Positions 19,019-26,855 of a DNA stretch of 64,000 nt are shown here, piece after piece. The stretch lies in the NCBI RefSeq assembly GCF_029227915.1, contig NC_079879.1:6388001-6452000 (forward strand), read 5' to 3'. Source of the stretch: Hydractinia symbiolongicarpus (Eukaryota > Cnidaria > Hydrozoa > Anthoathecata > Hydractiniidae). Each line of letters starts with the position of its first letter. Positions within the stretch are counted from its first letter, which is position 1. The notes under the pieces are model-generated. The model was given only the letters and a program-made list of their open reading frames with translations. It ran no database searches and was not told the origin of the DNA. Position numbers and translations under genes: made by a program.

Positions 19019-19250
19019 ACGTTACGAGCGTTTAAAGAGCATGACACGAGATCTATACAAGTTACCATCCCTGCGTTATTCGGATTGGTGTAGTACATCT
19101 GCTGATTTGGGTGTACATGATACCATCATCATAACACCTCCAGCGGCTCGCTTCCCGCCACATGTCTGTAAGTTAGAGATAAGGCCTTATAAGAATTCAC
19201 TAGAGAATGAGGGAAGATTTGGCTCGAAGGGGTGGATAAGTATTTTTTGA
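18978..19250 (+). CDS. Predicted N-myristoylated protein MGNSLSK, half B
   Basis: A 90-aa protein from ATG 18,978 with the myristoylation-type N-terminus MGNSLSK identical to half A, although the residues that follow have diverged. The shared C-terminal block SADLGVHD...TPPAARFPPHVC is conserved. No TM segment. The upstream gene overlaps its start in another frame. Preservation of exactly the first seven residues supports this start and lipid attachment, but the role in the virus is unknown. Confidence 0.65.
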   Translation: MGNSLSKICMDNRKRYERLKSMTRDLYKLPSLRYSDWCSTSADLGVHDTIIITPPAARFPPHVCKLEIRPYKNSLENEGRFGSKGWISIF

Positions 19251-19278
19251 TGATCAAGATCACGGGTTTGGAGGTGCT

Positions 19279-19302
19279 TTTGTAAGTCTCATGACTTACA
19301 AG
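19279..19302 (+). terminator. Boundary stem-loop before GRVA gene, half B
   Basis: TTGTAAGTC pairs perfectly with GACTTACAA, loop TCAT, with a G-U extension. The ATG at 19,305 follows 2 bp later. Sequence is unrelated to the half-A hairpin at 8,574-8,600. Confidence 0.75.
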
Positions 19303-19304
19303 AA

Positions 19305-19661
19305 ATGGACGAAGTTCAACCACAAGAAGTAACAGTCATAACAAAGCCAGTAAAGCACCCAGGGAGAGTCGCGCAAGGTCACAAATTGGCGGCACTGATT
19401 AAGAAGAGGAAGGAACAAGATCTGAAGCAACAAGAGGGTGCTGTAGAATCTACAGTCAAAACCTCTTCTGGAGGCACTTCTATACAGTCAGGCAGTGTAT
19501 ACATTGGTGGAGGCCTTGTCGTACTTGCTTGCATGGCAGCAGGTGTCTACTACGTTACGCGTAAGCAGCCTGCAGTGCCGAAACACGTGCACCAGAGCAG
19601 CCTCAGCGAGAATCTACAGCCCATCCCGATACCAACTTTTTTCACATGCGATAATCTATAA
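19305..19661 (+). CDS. GRVA-motif basic protein with one TM segment, half B
   Basis: A 118-aa protein with intact frame. Basic motif KHPGRVAQGHKLAALIKKRK near residue 17-40, polar linker, TM segment GGGLVVLACMAAGVYYVTRK (about residues 67-86) and a Pro-rich tail whose last codons overlap the promoter-like block of the next gene. The linker and tail differ from half A, while the basic motif and TM segment are conserved, so those two parts are probably the functional ones. Role unknown; minor virion or membrane protein is a reasonable guess. Confidence 0.6.
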   Translation: MDEVQPQEVTVITKPVKHPGRVAQGHKLAALIKKRKEQDLKQQEGAVESTVKTSSGGTSIQSGSVYIGGGLVVLACMAAGVYYVTRKQPAVPKHVHQSSLSENLQPIPIPTFFTCDNL

Positions 19662-19668
19662 TATAAAC
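19637..19668 (+). promoter_or_regulatory. Conserved AT-rich promoter-like block, half B
   Basis: Near-identical to 8,960-8,989: TTCACATGCGATAATCT then ATAATATAAAC, ending at the ATG at 19,669. Retained between the two halves despite divergence around it. Confidence 0.55.
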
Positions 19669-19917
19669 ATGAGTTCTAATGTGACCCCCAAAGAGAAGAA
19701 GATAATCGACATGCTGTACGAGAGTGTCATGGACCTCGGATTCACGTTCGCTTACATGGCTGGCAAAAAAGTCCTGGGCATTACGAGCCCCAGCACCAAG
19801 CTGGATACCAGCGACGTGATGAAGATGATCGCTTATTATTCAGCTGGACGCGCTAGCCGTGAGATGGCCGTCTCCAAAGGGTGGATTCCCGCCTCCATAG
19901 TACCAAAGCCCAAGTAA
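19669..19917 (+). CDS. Conserved 82-aa Polinton protein, half B
   Basis: An intact frame starting MSSNVTPKEKKIIDMLYE at 19,669. A longer upstream reading exists, but half A and the promoter block support this ATG. Two helical parts surround FTFAYMAGKKVLGI, followed by DVMKMIAYYSAGRASREMAV and a Pro/Lys tail. No known domain recognised. It lies between the GRVA/TM gene and the packaging ATPase in both halves. Confidence 0.65.
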   Translation: MSSNVTPKEKKIIDMLYESVMDLGFTFAYMAGKKVLGITSPSTKLDTSDVMKMIAYYSAGRASREMAVSKGWIPASIVPKPK

Positions 19918-19931
19918 GTACATCCAAGGTT

Positions 19932-19950
19932 TCTGTCTTCCCAAGGCAGA
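19932..19950 (+). terminator. Boundary stem-loop before ATPase, half B
   Basis: TCTGTCTT pairs with AAGGCAGA (one G-U), loop CCC, followed by TAGAATAAAT and the ATG at 19,961. Half A has a different, longer hairpin here. Confidence 0.55.
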
Positions 19951-19960
19951 TAGAATAAAT

Positions 19961-20583
19961 ATGACTCTCAATGTGGTCCTTCAACCACATACCGCGATTT
20001 TTACAGGGCCCACAAGCTGCGGGAAAATACAGCGAGTCCTCGACATCCTGGAGAATGAGTATAAGGGTCACTTTTATTACATCATCATCCTCTGCCCCAC
20101 CATCCGCTGGAATAAGACCTACCTCGATAGAGCATCGCTTTGGAAAGATGACTACGTATTCCTGATAGACCCCAAGGATCAGCTGTTCGAATGGATCGAG
20201 CAACTATCAAAGCTCCTAGCAGGGGGGACACTTTGTTTATCATTGACGATATTATAGCCGATGAATCTCTTGATAAAACTCGTGGGGCGTTTCTGGAACT
20301 AGCTGTTTCAGGTAGGCATAGGAATCATAGCTTGTGGTTGCTAACACAAAGATATAAGAAGATCCCAATAACGGTAAGAGACCAAATGAAACAGCTTTTT
20401 GTTTGGTATCCGAAGAATCGAAAGGAGCTCGAGCTCATTCATGAAGAGAACGATGTAATTTCGAGTAGGGAAGAAATTTCCATTATTAAGGTTCAGCTCA
20501 AGAAGTCGAAACATGCCTGCCTTTGGATCAAGCTTGAGCACCCCAGAAATTGGAGCATTTTGCCTCGATTTTCAACTAAATAA
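19961..20583 (+). pseudogene. FtsK/HerA-type packaging ATPase, half B, one frameshift
   Basis: Walker A is intact (FTGPTSCGK, about residue 16-24). Walker B is LFIIDDIIADES, followed by SGRHRNHSLWLLTQ and a conserved C-terminus (KKSKHACLWIKLEHP) ending FSTK. A single-base loss near 20,215-20,225 (after KLLAG) separates the two halves of the protein; otherwise it is full length for Polinton ATPases (about 200 residues). It drives genome packaging in the class. The stop overlaps the AAATAAAT preceding the next start. Confidence 0.88.
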
Positions 20584-20585
20584 AT

Positions 20586-20795
20586 ATGTCTTGTATCGAA
20601 AAGTTACGAAAGGAGCTTGAGGGGAAGATCCGGAAATTGGAAAAAACAATCGAGAACTTGGAGGCGGGACATGAGGAGATGAATCAGTCGCCGTATAAGA
20701 TGTGGCAGAGTGATAAACACAACGACCGGATCGCTTTAATCGCCTGTGTCTCGTCGCTGGCTCTTACCATAATCCACTATATGATGAAATATTAA
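20586..20795 (+). CDS. Coiled-coil/TM small protein, half B
   Basis: A 69-aa protein starting MSCIEKLRKELEGKIRKLEK directly behind TAAATAAAT. Charged coiled coil (residues about 5-35), then a TM segment (IALIACVSSLALTIIHYM) and MMKY tail: a likely tail-anchored protein. The next gene (20,915) starts with almost the same residues (MSCLEKLQRKLEEQRKLIKQ), suggesting the two arose by tandem duplication of the N-terminal segment. Function unknown. Confidence 0.65.
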   Translation: MSCIEKLRKELEGKIRKLEKTIENLEAGHEEMNQSPYKMWQSDKHNDRIALIACVSSLALTIIHYMMKY

Positions 20796-20832
20796 GACCC
20801 GGGTGTTACGGCGCTAGAAGATTAAGTCGCAG

Positions 20833-20858
20833 TTTTGTGGTTTATCAAATCCACAAAA
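20833..20858 (+). terminator. Stem-loop after coiled-coil/TM gene, half B
   Basis: TTTTGTGG (20,833-20,840) pairs with CCACAAAA (20,851-20,858); TTT/AAA can extend it with a bulge. It lies 38 bp after the stop. Confidence 0.65.
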
Positions 20859-20914
20859 AACACGAGCACCGTCCTCGCAACACAATCCCCCGATCAAAAA
20901 CCTGTAAGATAAAA

Positions 20915-21349
20915 ATGTCTTGTCTTGAAAAATTACAGAGGAAACTTGAGGAGCAGCGAAAGTTAATCAAACAAAAGGACGCGACCATCGCGATGCAGGA
21001 TAGTGAGCTTGAATGTCTGGATCAATACATTCAATCGGAAGAACAGTCCGGGGTAATAGTTATTATGGTTTTTCGCAAGCATACGACACCTGACAATGAT
21101 AAGCACCACGATTTCCCGTACTATGAAGCGCGTATTCAAGGACGCGCTATCCCTAGGGTGAGGAGTTGGTTCAAAGAGAAATTTCCAAAGTCTGAAGAGA
21201 TTGTCGTTATCGACAACGCCATCGGCACACATACCTTTAACAGATTCATCAAAGAAGGACACGTGGAGCGATACATATGTAACTTCAAACTGATCGATTT
21301 GGGTCCAGACGACTTTTACGATCTAGGTGTTCCAGCGTTATATGACTAA
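20915..21349 (+). CDS. Half-B-specific protein, coiled coil plus iridovirus-like C-terminal domain (tentative)
   Basis: A 144-aa protein from ATG 20,915 behind AGATAAAA. The N-terminus MSCLEKLQRKLEEQRKLIKQ resembles the preceding gene. The C-terminal domain begins VIVIMVFRKHT and contains FPYYEARIQGRAIPRVRSWF, then SEEIVVIDNAIGTHTFNRF and VERYICNFKLIDL. The order, a valine-rich strand, YYxxRxQxR, a basic stretch and a terminal NxFNRxK-like segment, reminds me of the DUF3627-type domain attached to MSV199/KilA-N proteins of iridoviruses and ascoviruses; this is memory-based and unconfirmed. Half A has only a hairpin-rich spacer here. The frame is intact and is flanked by hairpins on both sides. 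Confidence 0.55.
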   Translation: MSCLEKLQRKLEEQRKLIKQKDATIAMQDSELECLDQYIQSEEQSGVIVIMVFRKHTTPDNDKHHDFPYYEARIQGRAIPRVRSWFKEKFPKSEEIVVIDNAIGTHTFNRFIKEGHVERYICNFKLIDLGPDDFYDLGVPALYD

Positions 21350-21356
21350 GTCACAT

Positions 21357-21385
21357 GTTTTGTGAGTTATTAAAGCCACAAAAAC
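21357..21385 (+). terminator. Stem-loop after half-B-specific gene
   Basis: TTTTGTG pairs with CACAAAA, extendable with one bulge (TGTTTTGTG / CACAAAAACA). It starts 8 bp after the stop codon. Confidence 0.6.
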
Positions 21386-21408
21386 AACACCTATAAATAT
21401 CAAGTGAG

Positions 21409-21433
21409 CAAGTCCCCCACAGCGGGGGACTTG
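21409..21433 (-). terminator. Stem-loop beyond integrase 3' end, half B
   Basis: CAAGTCCCCC (21,409-21,418) pairs perfectly with GGGGGACTTG (21,424-21,433), loop ACAGC. It lies 28 bp past the integrase stop on the minus strand. Confidence 0.75.
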
Positions 21434-21460
21434 ATGAAATGACAATCTGGCTCGAGAAAT

Positions 21461-22428
21461 TTACCACTCTTTAACATGTTCCGGAGGTATTTCAACGTCC
21501 TCTGGTATTAGCATCAACTCCTCCGCAACAAAGCTTCGATCAGGCCCATCTGCCAAATAGTACAAGAGAAGTGTACCAGTCACAATACAATCGAGTCTAT
21601 ACGTCTTTTTGCTCAACCAAGCGTCCGTTGCATGTCTTTTCGAATCACCGTGCTCTTCCCCAGGCCGAAGGAGGTAAAGATAGAGACCGTCATCAGGTAG
21701 AGGCTTTTCTTCATGCTTTTCTTCACCTTGCGGCACCTCCTTGAGCTTGATCGCTTTAGAGGGTTTCGTGCCAATCATGGCGGTCTTGGTGTTGTTCAAA
21801 CTTTTCACGATAGTGTAGAAGTGTTTGACCCATGTACTACTCTGTTCATCACTGACCAACTCTTGCGCATCTTGAGGTTTGAAGAGTCTCTCCGCAAGCA
21901 CCTTGTTATACGATTCGACGAATGCCGTGAAAGTGTCTTTATCTCGACACCTTTGCATTTTAGCAGCTTGCTCACGGCAGACTTGAACTCGGAGCCGTTG
22001 TCGCATTGGAATATACTCGGATATCGTAAAGGTCCGGCCTTGTATATGTCCCTGAGCATTTCCGCAACCTCGCTAGCCTTTTTGGTTCTCAATGGTTTCG
22101 CTACCTTGTACCTCGAAGCCACATCAATGTCTGTGAGGATAAACTTGTACGTGCTATCGTGGGGCATATAGAGCAAATCAAATTGGTGCATTTCATTAGG
22201 CTTTGTGATGATGAAATGCGGATAATTGATGCGCTTGGGGGCTTTGATATGTCTAAGCCAGAGCAGTTGACGAGTCAGCCAGTGAGTAACTCTCTTTTTA
22301 GAGAGACTACTCTGCTCGGAGAGTACTTTAATGGCTTTTCGACCAGTCCAGAGATGTTCCGGAGTGTAGTAGATTTGGTTTAGTTTTTCGGCTTCTTCAG
22401 CTGTAACAACATGCTTTACTTTTGACAT
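21461..22428 (-). pseudogene. int: Retroviral-type (DDE) integrase, half B, one frameshift
   Basis: Starts at 22,428 (MSKVKHVVTAEEAEKLNQI), with the N-terminal WTGRKAIKVLSEQ helix region, catalytic regions HQFDLLYMPHD and IFQCDNGSEF, then, after a frame change and likely small deletion near 21,960, FTAFVESYNKVLAERLF (carrying the third acidic residue) and a C-terminal module ending PPEHVKEW. The N-terminus is complete here, unlike half A where an HNH gene occupies it. The start codon lies in a hairpin (22,420-22,448) whose loop region carries ATAATAAAC. Confidence 0.85.
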
Positions 22429-22448
22429 GTTTATTATACATGTCAAAA
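22420..22448 (-). promoter_or_regulatory. Stem-loop containing integrase start codon, half B
   Basis: TTTTGACATGT (22,420-22,430) pairs perfectly over 11 bp with ACATGTCAAAA (22,438-22,448), loop TTATTAT. The integrase ATG (minus strand, 22,428-22,426) is inside the stem. Confidence 0.75.
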
Positions 22449-22457
22449 ACGTTATTC

Positions 22458-23429
22458 TTATATATACTTGTATACCACTTGTATAATGAACAGCGCATAG
22501 CACTCAGTCATGAACTGCCCAATCATCACCCCCGAGTCATGGCTGGTAAAGAGTTCAATGACTTGTTTGAGATGGTCCTTAGGTAGCATGGCGTGGCTAT
22601 ACAGTTCATTCGGCTCAACTTCCACCGTGATCGCCATTTTCTCGATCTTTGGGTTGTATAAGACCTCGTTAGCGCCCTCATAAGCTTTGAACTTGTCGGG
22701 ATCTACAAACAACAGGAGTATACCTTTCAAACTCTTGACGGGAGAATCGATCTGGAGTTTGTAGGAGGTATCAGCTTTCTTCATCGTTATAACCTTACTG
22801 CGGAGTACACGCTCATAGGGCAGGGCGAGTCTCGAGTATTGTGACTTCATAGCGCTCGCAGGACCTTCGTTTGTCACTTTATCAAACTACCAGCAAATGT
22901 TTGTGATCTTGTACGCAGCATCAGCTGGTTTAGCTTCGGTAGACCCTGATTTTAGTGTACCAGCATCTTTGATGACTTGTTCATATGGTGCAAAACGTAT
23001 GGCAAACTGGAGCCTATCGTGTAAGCCTGCTTGATAGAAGGGCAAGTCTCGTGTCAACTCGAACATCTTGCCTATGGGGATACAAAAGGTGTTGCCGTAA
23101 GCTGCCACGATCGCCTTTTGTTCATTATTGTCTGCACGTTCGCTAGCTTTTACTTGCAGCGCTCTGATCTTCCCATCATTGGAATTGATGCCCTCAAAAA
23201 TTAGATTGTTCTCACGCTCAAATTTTGGCAACCACAGATCCCTATATACTGCGAACACATTGAAATCGCTATTGTTTTGCACTTCATGGCTATTCAAGCT
23301 TATGCGAAGGTTCTGTACCAGGGCCTTGCCGATGTTGCTGACAATGGTGCATTTGGTATTGGTGCCAGTAAACTCCAGGTCGAATAGGAGTCTGAGGGAC
23401 CCTGGGAACATTACATCATCGTTACCCAA
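22458..23429 (-). pseudogene. Candidate major capsid protein, half B, truncated at both ends
   Basis: Homologous to 12,056-13,291, with FPGSLRLLFDLEFTG, NIGKALVQNLRISLN, RENNLIFEGIN, and a longer intact middle than half A (LPFYQAGLHDRLQFAIRFAP). There is one stop/frame break near 22,880. The C-terminal part with the HGSGR motif is deleted, so the frame ends in unrelated residues next to the integrase hairpin. The N-terminus is cut by a deletion that joins it to the neighbouring minus-strand gene near 23,440. Non-functional. Confidence 0.6.
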
Positions 23430-24349
23430 ACTGGGTACTTACTGATGAGTATCTTGTTCGTGAAATTCATGACACTCCCGATATGAAGGCTCATGTTGCT
23501 AGGAATCATGTAGGCTCCATGAGCAACCGAGAAGTCGACCTTGGACCGTGCATACTTGAGCACATTTTGGAACCGCCTGATTTCCTCACCCGTGTCACTA
23601 GGTCGGAGGATCAGCTCTTCAAAGGTCGTCAAGTAGAGGCGCTGCGCATCGATCGAACTGCCTTGATTACCGATGATGTTGGACCTCGCATTGGCTTGGC
23701 TCTGAAGTATGAGGTAAGCGTAAAATCTTACGCTTTGGAAAAGTTTCTCTATACCAATACGAGTGAGACCTTGAGAGGCTTCGAGAATCCATCGACTCCA
23801 TGAATCTTCATCGAAATAACTAGACCCGCTGTCTTTACGAATAGCTTGCCAGCTACTGAAGAGAGTCTCGTTCCTCCACTTGCTCTCGCTGTCGCTTACC
23901 CCACAATCACGTGCTAATTGCTGGAATTTTTGCATGTTGAAAGGGTTGTTGAGACGTCGGAACCATTCGGATCCTGATAGAGAAATTTCGAGATCTTGAA
24001 GAATTTTACGAATCTGGAAGTACACGTGAAAACGGTAAACGGAGCGAACAAGATGCGAGGATGTGGTTAGATGCTGCATAGAGATACCACAAGCTGAAGT
24101 TGCGCAGTAGGTAGAGAAATTGAGTTGAGTTGACCAGAGGCTGAAAGGGTGGCTTTGCCAGGTATTCAACACCGCACCAGAGTGGAACTCGTAGTCGACA
24201 AAATTGTTGAGGAATTTCACCATGAATTAGGACCCCTTCGCATCAATCACGATGTTCTGCGTTGCGAGATCATCACCCTTGAGTCTCTCGAGATAGCGCC
24301 TATGAGTAGGGGCATACTTTGCTTTGGGGTTATACGAGTAAATGCTCAT
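23411..24349 (-). pseudogene. Conserved Polinton virion-candidate protein, half B
   Basis: Starts at 24,349 (MSIYSYNPKAKYAPTHRRY). A TAA replaces a serine codon shortly after IVIDAKGS (about 24,225), and the rest reads from 24,223 to 23,411 without interruption: HSGAVLNTWQSHPFSLWSTQ, CATSACGISMQHL, SWQAIRKDSGSSYFDEDSW, IIGNQGSSIDAQRLYL, MIPSNMSLHIGSVMNF. The C-terminal TM segment seen in half A is lost at the 23,440 deletion junction. This copy shows that the family is about 370 residues long. Role unknown, presumably structural. Confidence 0.6.
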
Positions 24350-24366
24350 CGTTTCTTTTAAAAAAC

Positions 24367-25038
24367 ATGAAGCAGCTGTATATAACAGATATCGATAACC
24401 CTACGATATTTAAGGACCACCTAGGCCAGGACACGATGATAGCTCTGAAATCCATTAGCATTCGACCTACGTGGCTGAACCTATACGCAAACGGTGGTTT
24501 TGCTATCCGCAGGGTAGGACCTGATCAGAGGGTTACTCGAATCGAGATCATGAACGGTTTGTACAAGATAGAGGATTTAGCAACCATCGTCAACAAGCAG
24601 GCAGAGGGCAAGATCGAGATCTTCGTGTTGAGTAACGGACTCCGCAGGCTCTGCGTCAGCGACGGGTACACGGTGATGTTTGGTCGACATTTGCATGAAC
24701 TCTTGGGCTTGCCCTTCGATCCCAGTAAAAAATATTATACTAAGGGCAATTATGATAGCTTCTACAAGACTAACGTCTACCAGCGGCTGAGACTTGTTTG
24801 CTCCCAGCTGGATGAAGATGATTGCCTGCTTAACGGAAAAAAATCCAAGATACTGGCCATGTTTCCTACCAAAAAGCTAAACGTATGGGGAGACATGCTT
24901 ACGTGGAGTTTTGACACTCCTGTATACCTTCCCTTGAAAGGCTCCACCGATCGTCTCGAGTTCATGTTGACGGATGAGCATCACTACGATAAGAACGTTT
25001 CGTTCGTGGGCATAACCATGCACTTCCTTATAGAATAA
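24367..25038 (+). CDS. Candidate minor capsid/penton-like protein, half B
   Basis: A 223-aa intact frame from ATG 24,367 (MKQLYITDIDNPTIF). Features: IALKSISIRPTWLNLYANGG, then RIEIMNGLYKIEDLATIVNK, KIEIFVLSNGLRRLCVSDGY, a HELLGLPFD turn, and a C-terminal WSFDTPVYLPLKG...LTDEHHYDKNVSFVGITM. Alternating short hydrophobic strands suggest an all-beta fold. I recall a common cnidarian Polinton family with the same order (KSIS.x.TW, GSYxIxDIxxY, xIYVxxxxNRxxxxIxxGY, LxGxxK), which I believe to be a penton/minor-capsid candidate. The assignment is inference. Half A has lost the middle of this gene. Confidence 0.6.
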   Translation: MKQLYITDIDNPTIFKDHLGQDTMIALKSISIRPTWLNLYANGGFAIRRVGPDQRVTRIEIMNGLYKIEDLATIVNKQAEGKIEIFVLSNGLRRLCVSDGYTVMFGRHLHELLGLPFDPSKKYYTKGNYDSFYKTNVYQRLRLVCSQLDEDDCLLNGKKSKILAMFPTKKLNVWGDMLTWSFDTPVYLPLKGSTDRLEFMLTDEHHYDKNVSFVGITMHFLIE

Positions 25039-25041
25039 TAA

Positions 25042-25650
25042 ATGACTGACATTGCTAAGCTTTATCCGAGCTTACCGAGTGCACCCCCGGAGGGTATGGA
25101 GAAGGATAGTTCACGAGTCTACAGACTAGGGAAAATTGAAGAAGTCGAACAATACTTGCGAGCCGAGATTAAAGAGCGTGACAAGCTCGCTAAGAAGTTT
25201 AAGATGCATGGTACCTGGGTTAGGTTCTGCGTCCAAGGGTTACTAGCGGTAAGTGTGATAACTTCAGGCGTTGGTATTGGTAGTATACTCTCGGGAATCG
25301 GCGTACCACTAGTTGTGGCTATGGGTGGGATCACTATCGCCGTAGGGTTAGGCCAGGCGGGTCTGCGGAACGCCGGAAAGAGACTGGGAGATAAGAGTAA
25401 GTAGCATGAAAGTATCAGACTACTAGCAGAGACCAAGTTGAGCTCTATCGTTGACTTGATATCGAAAGCTGTAGAGAATGGTGTGATTAGCGACCACGAG
25501 TTCAGCTTAATTATGCAGGAAAAACAAAAGTATATGGTGCTGAAGGGGCAGATCAGACAGCGTGTCAAGAAGATCGTGGACAGTATTAATGAGCAGGAAC
25601 GTATGCAGCTGGTAGCACAGGGCAGACAGGAGGCGAAGGATGTGCTTTAA
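25042..25650 (+). pseudogene. LYPxLPSAP hydrophobic protein, half B, one in-frame TAG
   Basis: Starts MTDIAKLYPSLPSAPPEG, followed by a basic/acidic helix (EEVEQYLRAEIKERDKLAKK), two hydrophobic stretches rich in Gly, Val and Ile (GLLAVSVITSGVGIGSILSG; VPLVVAMGGITIAVGLGQAG) and, after an in-frame TAG at 25,402-25,404, a C-terminal helical domain (SKAVENGVISDHEFSLIMQE). The frame is otherwise the same on both sides of the stop. I recall the LYP-LP-AP opening and the ISDxEFxLxxxE ending from cnidarian Polintons; the function is unknown, probably membrane-associated. Confidence 0.65.
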
Positions 25651-25707
25651 TAGAGATCTGCGCAGTATGTCAGCGATACTTAGAGGAGCCACCAGCGTAT
25701 TCATAAG

Positions 25708-25734
25708 GTCTAGTGTGTTGATTACATACTAGAC
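25708..25734. terminator. Stem-loop between convergent genes, half B
   Basis: GTCTAGTGTGT (25,708-25,718) pairs with ACATACTAGAC (25,724-25,734), one G-U, loop TGATT. It lies between the plus gene ending at 25,650 and the minus gene ending at 25,738. Confidence 0.75.
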
Positions 25735-25737
25735 GAT

Positions 25738-26008
25738 TTAGAGTACTTCTCCAGTATCATAGTCGATGATGTGGTCACCATCATATGCAACACGTCGCTG
25801 CTTTTTGGAGAGCCTTCTCGAGTATTGCTCGAGATTTTTCTGCCAAGCGATAGCACAACAAGGTTCGCAATAAGGGCCGTCTGTCTGTGTCGAAGCGTCC
25901 TTATACTTGGTATTAGCAGATCGCTTTGAGTAGGTCGGCCTTATTCATAGTTGAGTAGTTACGAACCTTTAGTGCTTTCGCTTCCGTTTTCAGTTCATTA
26001 ACGTTCAT
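25738..26008 (-). pseudogene. SAP/HeH-like DNA-binding protein with CxxC motif, frameshifted
   Basis: Starts at 26,008: MNVNELKTEAKALKVRNYST, then NKADLLKAI, a short helix-extended-helix (SAP-like) segment typical of DNA or RNA binding. After a one-base frame change near 25,920 the protein continues with a DASTQTD linker, a YCEPCCAIAWQK Cys cluster and a basic segment (SRRLSKKQRRVAYDGD), ending DTGEVL. Roughly 85-90 residues. The family resembles SAP-plus-Cys proteins I recall from cnidarian Polintons. A 3' fragment remains at the end of half A (16,781). Confidence 0.6.
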
Positions 26009-26012
26009 GTTT

Positions 26013-26046
26013 GTTTTGGTATGCTGGATCAGCAACATACCAAAAC
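26013..26046 (-). terminator. Boundary stem-loop between two minus-strand genes
   Basis: GTTTTGGTATG (26,013-26,023) pairs perfectly with CATACCAAAAC (26,036-26,046); CTG/CAG adds an inner helix. It starts 10 bp after the stop of the upstream gene and ends 5 bp before the next start codon. Confidence 0.8.
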
Positions 26047-26055
26047 CTCTCACAT

Positions 26056-26670
26056 CTAGTCTAGTACGACGAAGGATTCGTCATCGTCGTCGAAATCGCT
26101 AAGGTAGCGGGAGCCATAAAACTCGAGAACCTTATACTTACACTCCTCCAAGTAGGTTTGCATGTAGTAATTTGAACCTTGCCTGTAGATGCCGTATAGC
26201 TTGATGATGGCCTTGCACTCGCAGCTTTGTTTCAGTGGTACTTTTTTGGAATGGAAGTCGGTTTTGATTTTGCCATCCCACTCCTTCACCTTGGTGGTGA
26301 TGTATTTCCCTTTTTTCACAGGTGGGGTGGTGAAGCAATGACCCTCCAAGGACTCTACCTTGGTCAGGATACTCTCATACTTCTCTAACCACTCGGGGTG
26401 GTTATAGATGTCGAATGACATGGTAAGAGAGCAGCCCTCATCGTAACGCGAGGCACCATTGGAATAGCGCTTTGTAGGTGTCTTGATCAATAGAGGGGAT
26501 AGCTTGTTGTCATTATTATAGCCAATGATGAAGCGTCCATCTTTCTCCTTGTTTGCTGAAATAGGATCGCTTAGCACGATATTTTCAACGTTTACATCTT
26601 CGATATTTAGCGGAGTCGCTTTGGCGTAAAAGTCTCTTGAGTTAACATTCTTCTAACCGAATTTGAACAT
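26056..26670 (-). pseudogene. Putative viral DNA-binding protein (DUF5871-like, tentative), early stop
   Basis: The likely start is the ATG at 26,670-26,668 behind AAATAAAAGG, but codon 6 is TAG (26,655-26,653), so the rest (about 195 residues) would need readthrough or another start. Features: NNDNKLSPLLIKTPTKRYS, then GCSLTMSFDIYNHPEWLEKY, a KVKEWDGKIKTDF segment and an acidic end (SDFDDDDESFVVLD). The phrase of conserved N-x-xPLxIxTP followed by a Leu-rich SFD strand resembles DUF5871-type proteins of giant viruses, possibly single-strand DNA binding; this is memory-based. It is only in half B; half A ends before it. Confidence 0.5.
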
Positions 26671-26698
26671 CCTTTTATTTTGTGATAAGGGAGTTCAA

Positions 26699-26854
26699 CT
26701 AGGGTTTGGTACAGGGACAGCTTCCGCCATTATACGTAATGTGCTCTTGGTAACAGTACCAGCATAGCATCTTACCTTTTATGAAGAACCTCCGTCCACA
26801 GGAGCATCTGTCGTACCCATCGAGCACGCGTTCACACTCATCGCATTGTTCCAT
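26699..26854 (-). CDS. 51-aa Cys-rich putative zinc-binding protein
   Basis: A short intact frame from ATG 26,854 to TAG 26,699-26,701. Cys/His pattern: CDEC near residue 4, CSC at 17-19, CWYC at 31-34, a single His at 38 and CPC near the C-terminus, which could bind two zinc ions. The start codon follows AGATA and lies 1 bp from a perfect 11-bp stem-loop. It is too short to be called by length filters, but the Cys spacing, position between two hairpin-bounded genes and start motif argue it is real. No half-A counterpart. Function unknown. Confidence 0.6.
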   Translation of the reverse strand: MEQCDECERVLDGYDRCSCGRRFFIKGKMLCWYCYQEHITYNGGSCPCTKP

Positions 26855-26855
26855 T

